DNA from: Paracentrotus lividus
Lineage: Eukaryota > Echinodermata > Echinoidea > Camarodonta > Echinidae
Length of the DNA: 64,000 bases
NCBI GenBank assembly: GCA_940671915.1
Contig: CALNVZ010003430.1
Location: 19,136,575-19,200,574, forward strand
Direction of reading: 5' to 3'
The translations under genes were made by a program, and so were the position numbers. The stretch's first letter is position 1. Each line of letters opens with the position of its first letter. Positions 23,640-36,239 of this stretch are shown here, one piece after another. The notes below the pieces were generated by a model. The model saw only the letters and a program-made list of their open reading frames with translations, was not told where the DNA came from and did no database searches.

Positions 23640-24050
23640 AGGAGAGAGAGAGAGAGAGAGATAGGGTGGGGTGGATAGAGACAAACAGACAGAAATAAAG
23701 AATTACATTATTGGGCAGGAAACAGGAACCGAGAATAGGAAAAACTTGACCAAAATAATAAAAACGTTACTTACTATAATAGTGCGAGCAAGACTGAGAG
23801 AGAGAGAGGGAGAGAGAGAGAGAGAGAGAGAGAGATGGGGAGGGGGAGGTGAAGAAAGAAGGAGAAAATATATTTTTAAAGAGAATAAGGGATTACATTA
23901 ATGAAATAGAGGGCAGGGGAAAAAAAAAAGCTAGAGAACTTGAAAAAAAAAACAGTTAGAGATGATGAAAAGGAGAGTGAGAGAGAAAGAGATAGAGAGA
24001 GAGACATACAGACAGAGAGGTGTGAAAAGAAAAGGAGAGAAAGGGGGAGC
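23640..24050. repeat. Purine-rich GA tracts
   Basis: Several (GA)n runs (23641-23662, about 23795-23836 and 23967-24020) sit in a strongly purine-rich strand of about 400 bases. They explain the RERERE-type frames. No gene is supported. Confidence 0.85.
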
Positions 24051-24561
24051 TGCTAGATGCGTGTACATCCAGCTAACCGTGCATGGGCGCATTTTGCCTG
24101 GTTTTTCTGCGGAAATCGAGTTATCATGCTGCATGTTTTTCTGGCCTTTCGTGTTTTCTCTCTCGAGAATATTTACCTTTTTCCTTACTAAACCATTCGC
24201 CTCCCCCACATCACTTTTTGTATAACATTATAATCTCTGTTCGTAGACTGTCCCAATCCTTTTTTTCTCATTCTCTAAACCTCCATTCTTCACGGATACA
24301 GACCAGTGAGCCTCCCTCTACCTTTCTTTCCAAATGTGTATTTTTTGTTTATATTATTCCTCCAGTGCTCTCTTTTCTATCTCCTTCCCTGCCCTATATT
24401 TCTTTAATGTAATCCTTTATTCTCTTTGAAGAACTTTTCATTAACCCAGTTGTATTCGAAGGTGTATATGGTTTTCAACGAAAACGGGGTCCGATTATTT
24501 CTGCCAGTTCTAGTTCTGTCGCAAACGTGTAATGCCATATCACACTTATCCTTTATCGCCA

Positions 24562-24581
24562 CCCCCCCCCCCCCCCCCCCC
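24562..24581. repeat. Poly-C run of 20
   Basis: An uninterrupted C20 homopolymer. Another C20 run is at 29385-29404. The exact lengths may be assembly-limited. Confidence 0.9.
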
Positions 24582-24648
24582 TCTTTTCCCCGAACAAAAA
24601 TTGTACGATCCCTGTGAAATATAGATCTATACGTAAGGTATCTGGCTT

Positions 24649-24860
24649 ATTGGCGGATCCAGGATTTTAGAATAGGGGAAAGGTGGGGGCGCCACCTAAA
24701 TTTTCCGATTTTAACATGTAGGCCTACAGTCAATGAGTTGTTTTCAAATTATAGGGGGCGTTTCCCTTGAGTGGTTTTCAAATTATGGGGGCGTTTCCCT
24801 TGAGTGGTTTTCAGATTATAGGGGGCGTTTCCTTTGAGCCCCTGTTTGGATCTAGCACTG
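24649..24860. repeat. Dispersed GGATCC repeat with a 34-bp tandem triplet
   Basis: It starts GGCGGATCCAGGATTTTAG and contains three tandem copies of a 34-bp unit (TTTTCAAATTATAGGGGGCG and onward, starts 24741, 24775 and 24808). It closes near TTTGGATCTAGCACTGATC. The GGCGGATCC start and later GGATCTAG are inverse-like ends shared with the other poly-C loci. Confidence 0.55.
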
Positions 24861-25756
24861 ATCTGGCCTTCAAAATCGAAGTGTCAGTCATGAACCAAGC
24901 GTATTCAGGATATTGAAAGGGCAATATATAGGTATGTCGTGAGCTTTATTGTTGTTCAAGCTCATAATTATGTTCATTGATAATTATTTCATCGGCACCT
25001 ATCACCAGTCTGCCGCCTATTTTTATCATGTTTAATTAATACATTTTGCTTAGCCCCGTACGGCGCCGCTCAATTCATGACACACAAGTGCGGTCTTTCA
25101 AATTCAACACTGTCTCGCAAACCGTCTACGTTTTCAATCTCCCGTTCTACAATGTAAATCCAAATTTTTAATCACCCTCTCCGCAGACTTTGTCTTCCCA
25201 TCCCTCTCCCCCATCATCCAACTAATCAATCACAGAAAGACCATCAATGACCTCGGCTAGGAACCCACGATCGATCCTTCACTAGTATGCTGCATATACC
25301 TGGTCATCCAAATTTATTGACATTATCACAATCGTTAAGGGGCGCTTCGATAAATCAAGGGTAGTCCACTTTACTAGTCTACATCAAGGGAAATCAATAT
25401 TTTCATTTTCTCTTGTGGAAGAGAAAAGACTTCATCTCTCCTTGACCTTTTCTTCTTGATCTGATTAGCTTTTCTTTTTTCTTTTTTTTTTTTTTCTTTT
25501 TTTTTTTTCTTTCTTTTATGGCTGTATTGTCATCTGTCTGTCTTAAAATGGTATTATGCATTATAATACTCTCCGTGTACTTTACATCTCCCCTCCACTC
25601 GTTTTTGCTTTCGTTTTAAGTCGTTAACCAACAAATGACATTCTACTGCTAATTCAGCATTAGCATGTGCCCCGTTGCCTGGGGCAACCAGATTTGACCC
25701 TTGTGCAACCAAATTTGGAAGAAATGATCAAAGTATTTGCCCGAACTGGGCAACCA

Positions 25757-25789
<33 letters not shown>

Positions 25790-27223
25790 TTCTTTGACTA
25801 CATGACGGAATTAATTGTGTATTAGTCTATTTATTGACCTATCATGTTGTAAATCAAATTTTATGCGGAGTTTTTGACGTGAAGATTAGATCTTCAATGC
25901 TATTATTGGATTTTTTTTTTTTTACTATGCCTAATACAGGGCAACCAGATTTGACATTCGGGCAACCATTTTGGCAGGCAAATATTTGGTTGCCGCAGGG
26001 CAACCCCTAAAATTGTTAGTGTTGAGTACTTGAGCGTTCCTATTGCGTCGTGAATATACATTAATTTATATGGTTATTTAACCAAAGATAACTTTCAACT
26101 TGGGCACACGCTTTGTGTTCTTTCGTTGTTAGCTCCATAACCGCTTAACACATTTTTTATCGATCCAGTACAGGATCCAGCTACAGCTTTGGCAAAGGAT
26201 TATATCAGCCATCGCCCAAGTATAATAGGGCCCTATTCCCAAAGAAAAGTGACCGATAAAATTCTTTGTCAAACTTGATGTTGGGTTCATTCTTGCGCAT
26301 AGGTACTGTAAATCGAAATGAAACGATAGTATGGCGTTAATGTGGTGTAAAATGTGTATAAATCAGTCCGTTTTAATCTCGATTAATTCCAACATGACAC
26401 GCATGAGAACACGGTCTATGCCTTCGTGTCATAGCCAAGAAATCTCTAATGGGTCTTCATGGCTGGGTGAAACTAACGAGCACATACTCATTAAGGCCTG
26501 ATTAATACGGCGCGTGATTGAAATGTTGACATTTGGGAAATACAAGGAGTGACACAACAAATCTAGTCCATCAGTAATCATCAACCGTGTCCGGGAAGAA
26601 ATTAGAAAGGAGCGATATATGATCGACCAAGAAGTATAATGACCGATTCGGATACCACGCATATCTTTCTCTCATGAGGACTGATGCGAGCTTACGAAGC
26701 TTGTAGTACATGATAAGTGTTTTAGCTTCATTTCCTCGAATTCTAGTATTCGATTTAATTTGACAACTTTGTCTTTTGCATAACGTTTTGATATTCTTTT
26801 GAGTTAACAATGTTTTACTTTAATATTTTTCTTTTGTAAAGCGGGGATTTATATGCTTTGAGGATACATCCTTTGCAATTTCCGATGGCACTGCTTCTAA
26901 ATGTTTTGACTTGCTTAATATGAAATACTTATTTGTTTTCTTCACGCATTTATTCTCACCTAACGAAAGATTGCATTGCCCAAAACTCTAAAAACACAAA
27001 AAGCGAAAAGGGTGGGAAAGGGCAGAAGAATGACAAGGTTTCAACGCTTCTTTTTTTAATTTTAATTCTTTTACTCCTCGTCCCATATAATCCATCCCTT
27101 TTCTTTTCTTTTTTTTTTATTTATTTTTTTTTTTTTATTTAAAGTAAAGCAGCAAAACTCGATTTTCAAAAGAGCCCGGCCATTTTTAAAATTCTCGATA
27201 ATTATTATGATCGTTCCCAAAGC
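24861..27223. other. Intronic stretch with short repeats, no gene
   Basis: It contains pyrimidine tracts (25468-25520), a T-run near 25760-25788, GGGCAACC motif repeats (separate entry) and a perfect 14-bp palindrome AATAGGGCCCTATT at 26224-26237. No exon or RNA gene is recognised. Confidence 0.5.
25673..26010. repeat. GGGCAACCAGATTTGAC motif repeats
   Basis: GGGCAACCAGATTTGAC occurs at about 25682 and again at about 25938. Shorter GCAACCA/GGTTGCC forms lie at about 25714, 25748, 25962, 25988 and 25998, in both orientations. The ends CCGTTGCCTGGGGCAACC and GGTTGCCGCAGGGCAACC are each internal inverse repeats. This may be another non-autonomous element with a reiterated motif, but boundaries and target duplication are unclear. 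Confidence 0.4.
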
Positions 27224-28084
27224 TATACCTAATGAGTAAGAAAAAAGTAAACACCTGGAAAATTGTTATTACAAAAAGACCAATTTTTGAAATCCAGATT
27301 ATTATACATATTCTGAAAGAGTAACTTCTCCCACATTTTCTCGTACCATTTTTGTGTTTTATGTGTTTACGCTTGGATGAAAACGGCGCACTGTTTGCGA
27401 ACATGTAAATTTTGAATTGTGCAAAAGAATAGAAGTAAAATTCCAATAACAAAAGCTAAAAAAAAAACGCAACTCCATTCTGATTAAAAAAACATAACCT
27501 TTTAACGAAAATGTTTTGAGCCATAAAACTTAGTAAGGGTGTTGTTCCACTTTTATTTCTTCTATGTAAAAGTGAAGTTGATTTGACAATTGTGCACGAG
27601 TGAGCAGACATCAAAGAGTAAATGGTCACTTACAGACCCAATGAGGCTTCTTGATACTTTTAAAAAGTGATTATTTTGTTTTTGACGTGTGCTCACTCAT
27701 GCTTGACTCTAGAGATATCTCATTTTCACAGGGAATGTAGCCAATAGGTGTAACAACGCCCCTGCCAAGTTATTTGGTTCAAAACATTTTCGTCAAAAAG
27801 TTATGCTATTTTAATCAGGATAGAGTTTTTTTGTTTTTTTTTTAGCTTATGCTGTTTGGATTTTGCCCCCCCCCCTTTTTTTTTGCACAATTCGAAAATT
27901 AAATGTTCGCAAACAATGCACCATGTGTATCCAAGCGTAAAAACTTACCACACAAAAATAATACCAAAAAATGCGGGAGAAGTTACTTTTGCAGAATATG
28001 TGTAATGATTTGAATTTGATAATTCAGTTTTCATTTTAATAACAATTTTCGAGGTGTTTAGTTTTTTCTGACTCACTCGGTATA
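27224..28084. mobile_element. Long inverted-repeat (fold-back) element
   Basis: About 400-base arms read as diverged inverse copies. The left arm starts TATACCTAATGAGTAAGAAA at 27224, and the right arm, inverted, starts TATACCGAGTGAGTCAGAAA at 28084. Shared blocks include TAAACACCT-GAAAATTGTTATTA, AGAAGTTACT-region sequence and GTTCGCAAAC. The turn lies near 27640-27660. TA at both tips fits Tc1/mariner-type target use. Several bases differ between the arms, so it is not recent. There is no coding capacity. Confidence 0.75.
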
Positions 28085-30896
28085 GGTATATAGTATTTGA
28101 TAATGTTTGATACTGAAAATTAGTATCAATGTTCCGGGAGCCATCTGATCATGCATGGTATAATAGCTTTATCAGGATACAATTCAGAAGCTTAATTGTC
28201 TTATTACAGTTGGTATATATGATATGTGCTTTAGGGAATACACGTATTAAATGTTCAACGACTTCCGATTTGTCAATATTGAATCCTATCCCAAAACATA
28301 TATAAATTCAGAGAGTGGATAAACACGGTTTTGATAATCACAAACAAACATGGGGATCCTTCGAAATATGATCGATAGCTGTGGTAATATCTTTACAAGG
28401 TGATTATTTATATATTACTGAAGTTTTATAAGCCCCATAACACAAAATATTCATAAAAACGATTTTAAACAAAATTTTCGAATTATTTTTTTTTCTATTT
28501 ATTTATTTATTCATTTTTATCTATTTGTTGATTTTTTTTTTTAATTATTATTATTTTTTTTTTGGGGGGGAGGGGGCAGCAGGGATGCTAAGATCATTGA
28601 TGGAAAGATCAAATGCCACCCCATTGAACTACTCATCATGCTTCTTGGTGTTTGACCAAGCCCTTTTTTTCTTTCTTTTTTTTTTAGAATGCAGTAATGC
28701 AGTAATGCATCTTATTAAAAATACTTTGTATCAAATGATAAACGTGTTTTGTTTTGTTTTGTTTTGTTTTTTTTTACGAATAATTGCGTACCATGTTGTA
28801 TCAGAAGGTTAAAGTGATATGCTTGTACAACGAGCCATCTACCTGCAGATATAAGAGAAGCTCATCAAAAATACTCATAAACAATAATGAGGATATTGAC
28901 TGTTTTGTTCTATTAAATAAAGTGATAATTCAATGACGAGGCTAGAGGTCCTTCAAATCTAATTTGGCTTTTCATTTTTGTTATGATAATTATTTACTTT
29001 GTTTAAATTTATTCGGCGTAAATTATCAGATTATAGCTGTCACTTAATGTGTGAAATAGGCCTAGGTATGAAATTTATGAAAAATGATCTTGTGCCAAAT
29101 TAAATTTTCCATTTTCCGGTAAAATAATCCGCTTATTTCGAAGAAAGACATTTTGGGCGTCCATCTCTGTCGTGAATTCACTGCTCTTTAGCTATAGACA
29201 ACACGCATAACAAGCGCATTACGATTTTACGTCCTTTTTTTTTTCATGCACATGGATACAAGGTCATTCGATCGGCAGATCTGAAAATAGCTCGTCGATA
29301 TACCGTGTACCTAGCATGTTCTACACGGAGAACACTCAATTATATCCACATTATGATCTAATAATTTCCATTCTACATTCCCAGCCCCCCCCCCCCCCCC
29401 CCCCTGCCCCGTTTCCCTCTTAAATTGATTCACGCTCACACACTCTGTAATATTGTGATCATAATCATTATTCAACTACATGTACCATGCTTTGCTAGTG
29501 ATGATAATTTTGTTTATTGCATATTTTGCACGGACGAGTGAGCATGATAAATTAAATCAATGATATAGACCCTCCAAGCATAACTGGTTACGCTTGAAAT
29601 GACCTAAATGAATATTACTAATGCTAAGGATCTTGTCTATTTCTGTTTTCTAATTTAAATGCAAATTCGTGTTTCAATAGCCTTTTCATTGTTATTGGTA
29701 AAGGAATAAATTTATTTGATATAAATTCATATGTCATTGAATATGAACAAGGCAATACATTTATAATACCAGCAAATATAACATACGTATGAGGCCTACT
29801 TATAAACAAATGAAGTTCACGATACATGCATATGAAAACAAACACCACGCTTGAAGGATTTTACAGGGTTGCCAAACAGTCTTTGATTCAAATAATATAG
29901 CTTTCAGAAAATAAAAATAGGTAACTTTGGTATCATTAAAATCCCTGCTAATCTCCTTTTTTCTCATTATTTAGCTGTTTAAAAAGAAGACGTCTTGATA
30001 CCAGGATGACTTCCCCCTTTAAACTTGTAGGCATAACCTGCAAGAACCCGGATATCTGGTAAGATCAACAGTAGGAAAGCCCAGACAAAACACTTCCAAC
30101 AATAATTTCAACAAGGAAATATTTAACATAAAAAAATGATTTACATCAAAATACATGTGGAGCTAATTTTTAGTTGTGTACAACATGACAGTGAAGTAAA
30201 ACGGGTCATATAATGTGTTGTCCCACCCATATACCGTACATGTAGGCCTATATAACAAAAATCTAGACATGACTAGGTCAAAATAATTTGCCTGACTTCT
30301 CTGTTAAACCTCGGTGTAATTGAGATTAAACGTGTTTACCAAGAATATAATACCTCATTGACCTTCAGTGACCTTGAGTCTGATAAAGTAATGTGATATG
30401 ACATTTTACATGCATTTTTAGTTTGATTCTTTGCATCTATTTAACTTTTATTTTGAAAGAGATAATTTAAAGTATTTTCACCTTTTTAAAAGTCTTTGAC
30501 AATTCAACTTTAAGCATTCTGCACTAGTTACAGATTTTTTCTTTTTTGTCTAACCCCACTTCGATCATACATAAGTAAACAAAAAATTCCATATGCACCC
30601 AATCACCGTTTTTGTTTTTGTTTTTGTTTTGATTTTGATTTTGATTTGTTTTAACTGCCCCCCCCCCCAAGTTTCAAACCCTCGTTCACCCTATCCCACT
30701 GATCTCTATAACGTGGATGCACCATCACATATGTGTTAACAAACTGAAACGTGCGCGCGTAAAAAAAAAAAAACATCTGCCATGTCATTCATTTCTGCGA
30801 AACGGCTCGCTGCAGATAGCTCATTCAGAATTCAGAAGCACAACATGGCGGCCGCACAGCGTCACTTCTGTAAACCAAAAACATGTCTAATTTTAG
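28085..30896. other. Intronic stretch, nothing recognised
   Basis: AT-rich, with a T-run and G-run near 28540-28575, TTTTG repeats near 28748-28775, C20 at 29385-29404, TTTTG/ATTTTG repeats and a C-run near 30608-30670. No exon, RNA gene or bounded element is seen. Confidence 0.5.
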
Positions 30897-30923
30897 TACA
30901 CTGAAAACCTAAATGGGTAGACC

Positions 30924-31330
30924 GACTAGCTTTAAAGCTAGTCGTAGTGATGCCCAGACTGACTAGCTTTAAAGCTAGTCAGTCACGACGGACTAGTTTT
31001 CCTTCAACACAATCCGGTTATTACGGATTAGCTTTAAAGCTCGTCCGTCTCTACGGACTAGCTTGAAAGCTAGTCCGTCAAGTTAGTCGGTCACGACGGA
31101 CTAGTTTTAATGCTAGTCGGTCATGACAGACTAGTTTTAAAGCTAGTCCGTTTTGACCGAATAGTTTGATGGACTAGCATAAAAGCTAGTCGTAGTGATG
31201 CCCAGACTGACGAGCTTTTGAGCACTGAGGACTAGCTTTACAGCTAGTCCGTCAAGGTGTCAAAACTAGTCAGTCGCGCTTGTCTGTCGCGATGTTCTTA
31301 CTTCTGTCTTGACCGACTAGCATTACGAAA
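30924..31330. repeat. GACTAGC/GCTAGTC palindrome cluster, left
   Basis: Perfect copies lie at 30924-30943 and 30961-30980. Further copies vary in the centre (TTTAAA, TTGAAA, TTTTAA, ATAAAA) or in one arm (GGACTAG, CGAGCT). They are separated by CNGTC / ACGG spacers. About ten units. Confidence 0.85.
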
Positions 31331-33282
31331 TAGCTTAATATGGCTTCATCAGCTTGTCAGAGACGTCAAATCTGAAATATGAGAAAACATTTTAAAGATA
31401 CGACTAATTTTTTTCACAAAAATTCAAGAATTCAAGCCAAAATCATTTTATTATGATGATATCAGAATACAGGAGTTAATACAGGAGGCATAATTAGTTA
31501 ACATTATGGCAATTATCAAATAATGTGATGTTGAGATTTAATTTGGAAAATCAAATGTGAAATAATTACACTGAAGCCCGGCCAAACAAACAAGTTAGAT
31601 GCAATCCATAACGCTAATAATATGCATTTTGAATTTATACTTTATATGCTTGCTTCCAGTGCGGCGATGTGATGTCACGACTGGGGGGGGGGGGCTTAAA
31701 ATAGCATTTAGCATTAAATTCAACATACATTTTGCCTCTTTATTAGCTTCACTAGCTGATCACTTTAAAAATCAAGGGGGACGATCCTCCCAGAAAACAA
31801 AATCGAGGGTGAAACGGCCCCCACTGTCCCCCGGGCTTCCCCCAATGGCTTGCATCATCATTGTCTTGTTTGTTGTAGGCCTGCCTATTTTTGCATTTTC
31901 TACGCATATTCTTTCTTGAGAGCCACCTCAGAAATCCCTCAATCGCGCCTCTAATCCAATATTCTGTTCTTTCAGATAGTAATCTAAAAGAAATAGTGGC
32001 ACATAATTCTTAGAATTAGAATTGAATTCATTATCTAATGTTGCTATTATACGTTGTCAGTAACACACACGCAATTTTAAATTAATTTGGCAAGACAAAA
32101 TTTTTCGCGTTGGTGATTATAGTATTAATCCATGTGAAAAAATAACGATATCTATGAACTGAAAAATAAGGAATTAAAAAAGAGTACTCACACATATCAC
32201 ATGAAGAGATCGCCATTATCACCAAAATCTTCAGTTTTACGGGGTATATCGGATCTGCTTCCTTACAGTTTGCTCATTAAATAGAATTCACATACAGATA
32301 ATACAAATAATAGATGATGTCCTTTTCGCAATGCGCATGTTATTCACTCGCAATGAAAGGCCGATAACATGCAATAGCTTTTAGCAGACAAAACAAGTAT
32401 CGAAATGTTCCACATTTTTGGCACTTTTGTTTGCCTACTCACAGCCATCGCATACAATCAGCTTTTCATAATACACGTGCGGGTATTGTGTTATTCTCAG
32501 TCACGGGGCAAATTGTTGAATTTTGTCTATATTGCGTTCCTGACTTTAGCCTCATCATAATTCTTTATCGGAATAAGATATAACTCCCTTCTTTTTACAG
32601 CATCATTCACATGCACGTAGGTAGTTTTTAGAAAAGTTACAAACATCAATGTTTTACACAACTATTTATTAAAATTATTGAAAAAAGGAAACAAAAGTTA
32701 TTTTCGTAAAAAAGTGAGAAAAAGAATATTTCTTCATCAAAACTTTCACTGTTTTCGATTTCAGTCTGATTTCAAAATGACACAAGCGTTTAAGACAATT
32801 TAATACTCTTTATTTTGACATCAAAGTTAGTGTGTTTAGAAAATGAATTCTGCTATTTTTATTCAAAATATAATTTTTTGTAAAATGGGCACTCATTTTG
32901 GACGCCCCGGCTGTAGGGACCTTATGCAGCAGAGATGCACCTGCCAGACGTTGGGTTTAGTAAATGTGGGATTCCTCCCCATATATTCCAATACTTTACT
33001 ACTGGTACCTCGTTCAGCTAACCCAAACCGAGCTGGCTGCCTGACTAATAGTAACGAGGTATTCAATTAGCCTTTAATTAAAGAATGGAGAACAATAGTT
33101 TGAACCTACTCGTGAATTGCATTCTTGTCGTGATTAATGTTATGTATCGTAAGCTTTAAGATTGTCAGGTCAAAACAACCTTTGTTTGAGAATAATGTAT
33201 TCACTTGATTATGTTCGGAAACATGCCGCTCTAAATTTACAATGGAGATAATAATTGACATTGCATCTGTGTGTATTTCAAA

Positions 33283-33575
33283 AGCTAGTCAGTCATTTCA
33301 ATTGTAAGCGACATTTCAGCTATGTGTATCAAATCCTAGTCAGTCATTCTAATGGGTAAACTGAGGCTACCTAATCTAATTTTATAGAGCTCGTCCGTCG
33401 CATCGACGGACTAACATCAAGTGTGACGGACTAGCTTTAAAGCTCGTCCGTCAAGTTCAAAGATTTGGATTCAGTTGTAAGCTAGTCCGTCTCGACGGAC
33501 TTACATGACACACTAGCTTTAAAACTAATCCGTCTTGACTGACTAGCTTTAAAGCTAGTCCGTCCACTAACGGAC
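33283..33575. repeat. GACTAGC/GCTAGTC palindrome cluster, right
   Basis: The same motif as the left cluster, including a perfect copy at 33541-33560. The outermost units here are more degenerate on the inner side (AGCTAGTCAGTCATT near 33282). Confidence 0.85.
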
Positions 33576-33865
33576 GAGGTTAGGTTTTCAGTGTAGAGGT
33601 CAGTGGCCTATCCCCTTTGCGGGAGGACTTCACCCCTTCCTCCCATAAGCCTTGTTGGTTGTGCGATACATGAGCTATAAAGAGCATCGTGATCAACAAA
33701 ACTCTCAACCTAAAAGGTATCAATTATTGATAGAGTTGGGGACGAATCAGTTTGAAAACCATGTTCGTCAGTAAAGCTACGATACGGTCTTGGCCGGCCA
33801 AATTATAATTATGGGGGTGGTTCACAAATTACACGTATCTAAAACAAATCCTGAACGACTTTAAA

Positions 33866-33995
33866 TAGGGACCAATTGATCTTTGGATTTGAATTTAAAT
33901 CCTAAAGATTTTTTTTTTTTTTTTTAGATTTTTTTTTAAAATTTACTTTTAAATCTTTAGAATTGATTCTGAATCTAAAAATCGATTGGGCTCTA
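33866..33995. mobile_element. 130-bp hairpin MITE
   Basis: TAGGGACCAATTGATCTTTG at the left and the inverse of TAGAGCCCAATCGATTTTTA at the right form imperfect inverted ends. The whole unit folds on itself around a T/A-rich turn (AATCCTAAAGATT and AATCTTTAGAATT arms). TA borders both ends. Confidence 0.6.
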
Positions 33996-34585
33996 TTATT
34001 TTACAGCCTACAACAAGTATATGAATTTACCCGACGTACTTTTGAACTGCATCTGTAGCCCTGATCATGCTGATGTTCTAGATAATGGCCATGCCAAGGG
34101 GAAGGAAATGAGACATTATTGATCTGCTTTCTTGAGTGAAAAACAGATCAACAATCACGAATGAACTGAATTCTTCTTATTCCGTTATTCTTCTTTCTCG
34201 TCCACATTTTACACACAATATCAGATATTTGGTCACGACTTGGCACAATGCAAAGGCCTCCTCATCTGCAGCCACCATGTCATCCTGGGTTGCAAGGCTC
34301 CATAAGATTAGAGGAGGTGCCCTATGGTTTGCGGCGTACCACAGTCGCAGTTTACATTCTCATCTTCAGTATTAATCTGATTTATCCTGAACTGACTGTT
34401 ACTTTGACATTTGATACACCACATGGATAGACATTCAACATACACTACCAATTCCATGATTTATTATCATGATTGTATTGACTAGTAATATAATCAGATA
34501 ATAAATCGAAAATAGATTATTCAACTTTGCTGTGTAGCTTTCCTATCTGGGTTTTAAATTTTGTCCTGGTTCGGTATTTTTTCTT

Positions 34586-34631
<46 letters not shown>

Positions 34632-35364
34632 TCTCTCTTTCTCTGACTATGTTATCTGTCAAGTAAATTAAACAGAGTATAGTCATGCATCACAACATAC
34701 AAATGTAATGTACATAGTACCTTAAACCGAAATCATTTAAAGTGAAAGTAATTCAGCAGATAACAACCCAGCTCTAACAAAATTGTGTTTGAGATGAGTG
34801 TAGTCATTTTGTGACGTGGTAAATGAATGCTGTGAAGAATAGTTAATCAATTTGTAACCAATCAAATGGGCATGTATTATTATCCTATGTGATCAGAATG
34901 ATGCATTCTGGGAGATAAAAATTAACATTTTGGCTAATTCAGGACTGTATTACTGTGCTATACAGACAGGGGTGCCGGATTATAATTACCTTTAAAGGCA
35001 AGGGGAATCAAAAACATGGGGTTGATGTACGGAAGGAAAAGGGGACAAGCAGACGGAATTGAAAGGGGTTTTCCATCACAACCATGTAATGTTAATGTAT
35101 CGACTAATGGAGAACGGAAAGAGTGCATTCCTGGCCATGATATATGACCAGTCAAGAACGCGACTTTATCTATTAATCATTAACGCGCCAAAATGGCACC
35201 TTCTGCCCGAAGTCGCCCTTGCACAAGATATATGTACGAACCGAACGTGGTTCGTCCATTATGACAGTTAAACGAGGAGATTTTTGTAACGCGTATGAAA
35301 TTTAAACAGGTAAATAGCACCAGGTATCATGGATGATGGATGTTCAATAATATATATATATAAC

Positions 35365-35434
35365 ACAGTTGATAAAGAAGAATGCCAAAAACATAAAATC
35401 ATAGATTTTATAATAAGGAGCATAGCTCTCAAAA
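35365..35434 (-). repeat. Dispersed repeat shared with 42628-42702 (inverted)
   Basis: The stretch from ACAGTTGATAAAG through GAGCATAGCTCTCAAAA is nearly identical to the inverse of 42628-42702 and, like it, abuts (TA)n. An internal hairpin ATAAAATC-TAT-GATTTTAT is kept in both copies. It may be part of a Penelope-like or LINE terminal region. Confidence 0.7.
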
Positions 35435-35532
35435 TGTATATATATATATTTCTGTTAAATTTTGTTGATATAACAGGTTTTGACTGTCAACCACTCATGT
35501 TTTGTCTAATTTTGTTTCGTCTTATTTTGTAG

Positions 35533-35560
35533 CCTGATGCAGGCCATGCTGGCCGGAAGC
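35533..35560 (+). ncRNA. Hammerhead-like motif fragment
   Basis: CTGATG-CA-GGCC-ATGCT-GGCC-GGAAGC. A perfect GGCC/GGCC stem II lies between CTGATG and a GGAA box, close to the CUGAUGA...GAAA core of Penelope-type hammerheads. The last A of CUGAUGA is C and GAAA is GGAA, so catalysis is unlikely as written. It is probably a decayed Penelope-like end. Confidence 0.35.
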
Positions 35561-36239
35561 TTGTGAATTAAAGGAATTTGAGAGCTACGTTTCGAGTCAT
35601 CTGTTTCAACATTGTTACAAGCACATTCTCTTAATTAAACCGAAGAGAGGGACAACCATAGTCAATTTAAAACAGGATAATTTTTTTTTTTAAAGTAAAT
35701 ACACAAACTTATCTCAAATTAACTAATTTATTATTACTATTATTATTATCATCATTATTATTATTTTGTCAGTGCATTCATGAAAAGAACTAAAATGAGA
35801 AAATGTATTCATCTTCAATAGCATTTTTGACCCAGCAGCGAGGTACTGTGGAACAAATTTGGACCGTAATGCGGCCCCTTTAATTTTGAATTCGCAGACG
35901 AAAAAGGTCGATACTTTAGTGCAGGGATCAATACATTGTGAAGTGTATTCCTTTTCTCTTTCGAGAGGTCGCCGCCCCCATGTTTATCGATGTGGGGATA
36001 CGCCACTTGGAATATCAGTATCTGCGATGCCGAACTTCATGATCTTCTTTTTGTCACCCGAGTTTTATCTACAACTTACAAGTATACGCTTTCTGTCTAG
36101 ATTACACGATTAGTCGCACGAGTTTTTTTTTCCAGCAAATCATGAGAATTTTTGGAAATAAAGTTCTAATGCTGGTACACGTAGCACATGCAATGATGTG
36201 TTTATACATGTACCATGTATATATATAATTATTGTTTAA

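Larger units (their letters stand above)
30897..33595. mobile_element. 2.7-kb TIR element with palindrome arrays (family E)
   Basis: A 16-bp terminal inverted repeat TACACTGAAAACCTAA lies at 30897-30912, with its exact inverse at 33580-33595. The outer TA on both sides fits a TA target duplication. Beside each end are clusters of a perfect 20-bp palindrome, GACTAGCTTTAAAGCTAGTC, and its variants (30924-31330 and about 33283-33575). The 1.9-kb middle is AT-rich with a G-run at 31682 and no transposase-like frame. The architecture parallels the 12181-15462 element although the motif is unrelated. Confidence 0.8.
33996..36239. other. Intronic stretch, simple repeats and repeat fragments
   Basis: A CT microsatellite lies at 34583-34645 and ATT/TATT-rich sequence at about 35730-35766. 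Two short dispersed-repeat fragments (35365-35434, 35533-35560) are listed separately. No exon is recognised. Confidence 0.5.

Noticed and set aside
26224..26237. 14-bp palindrome AATAGGGCCCTATT as a regulatory site
   Set aside because: A single copy with no context. A palindrome of this size can occur by chance in 64 kb.
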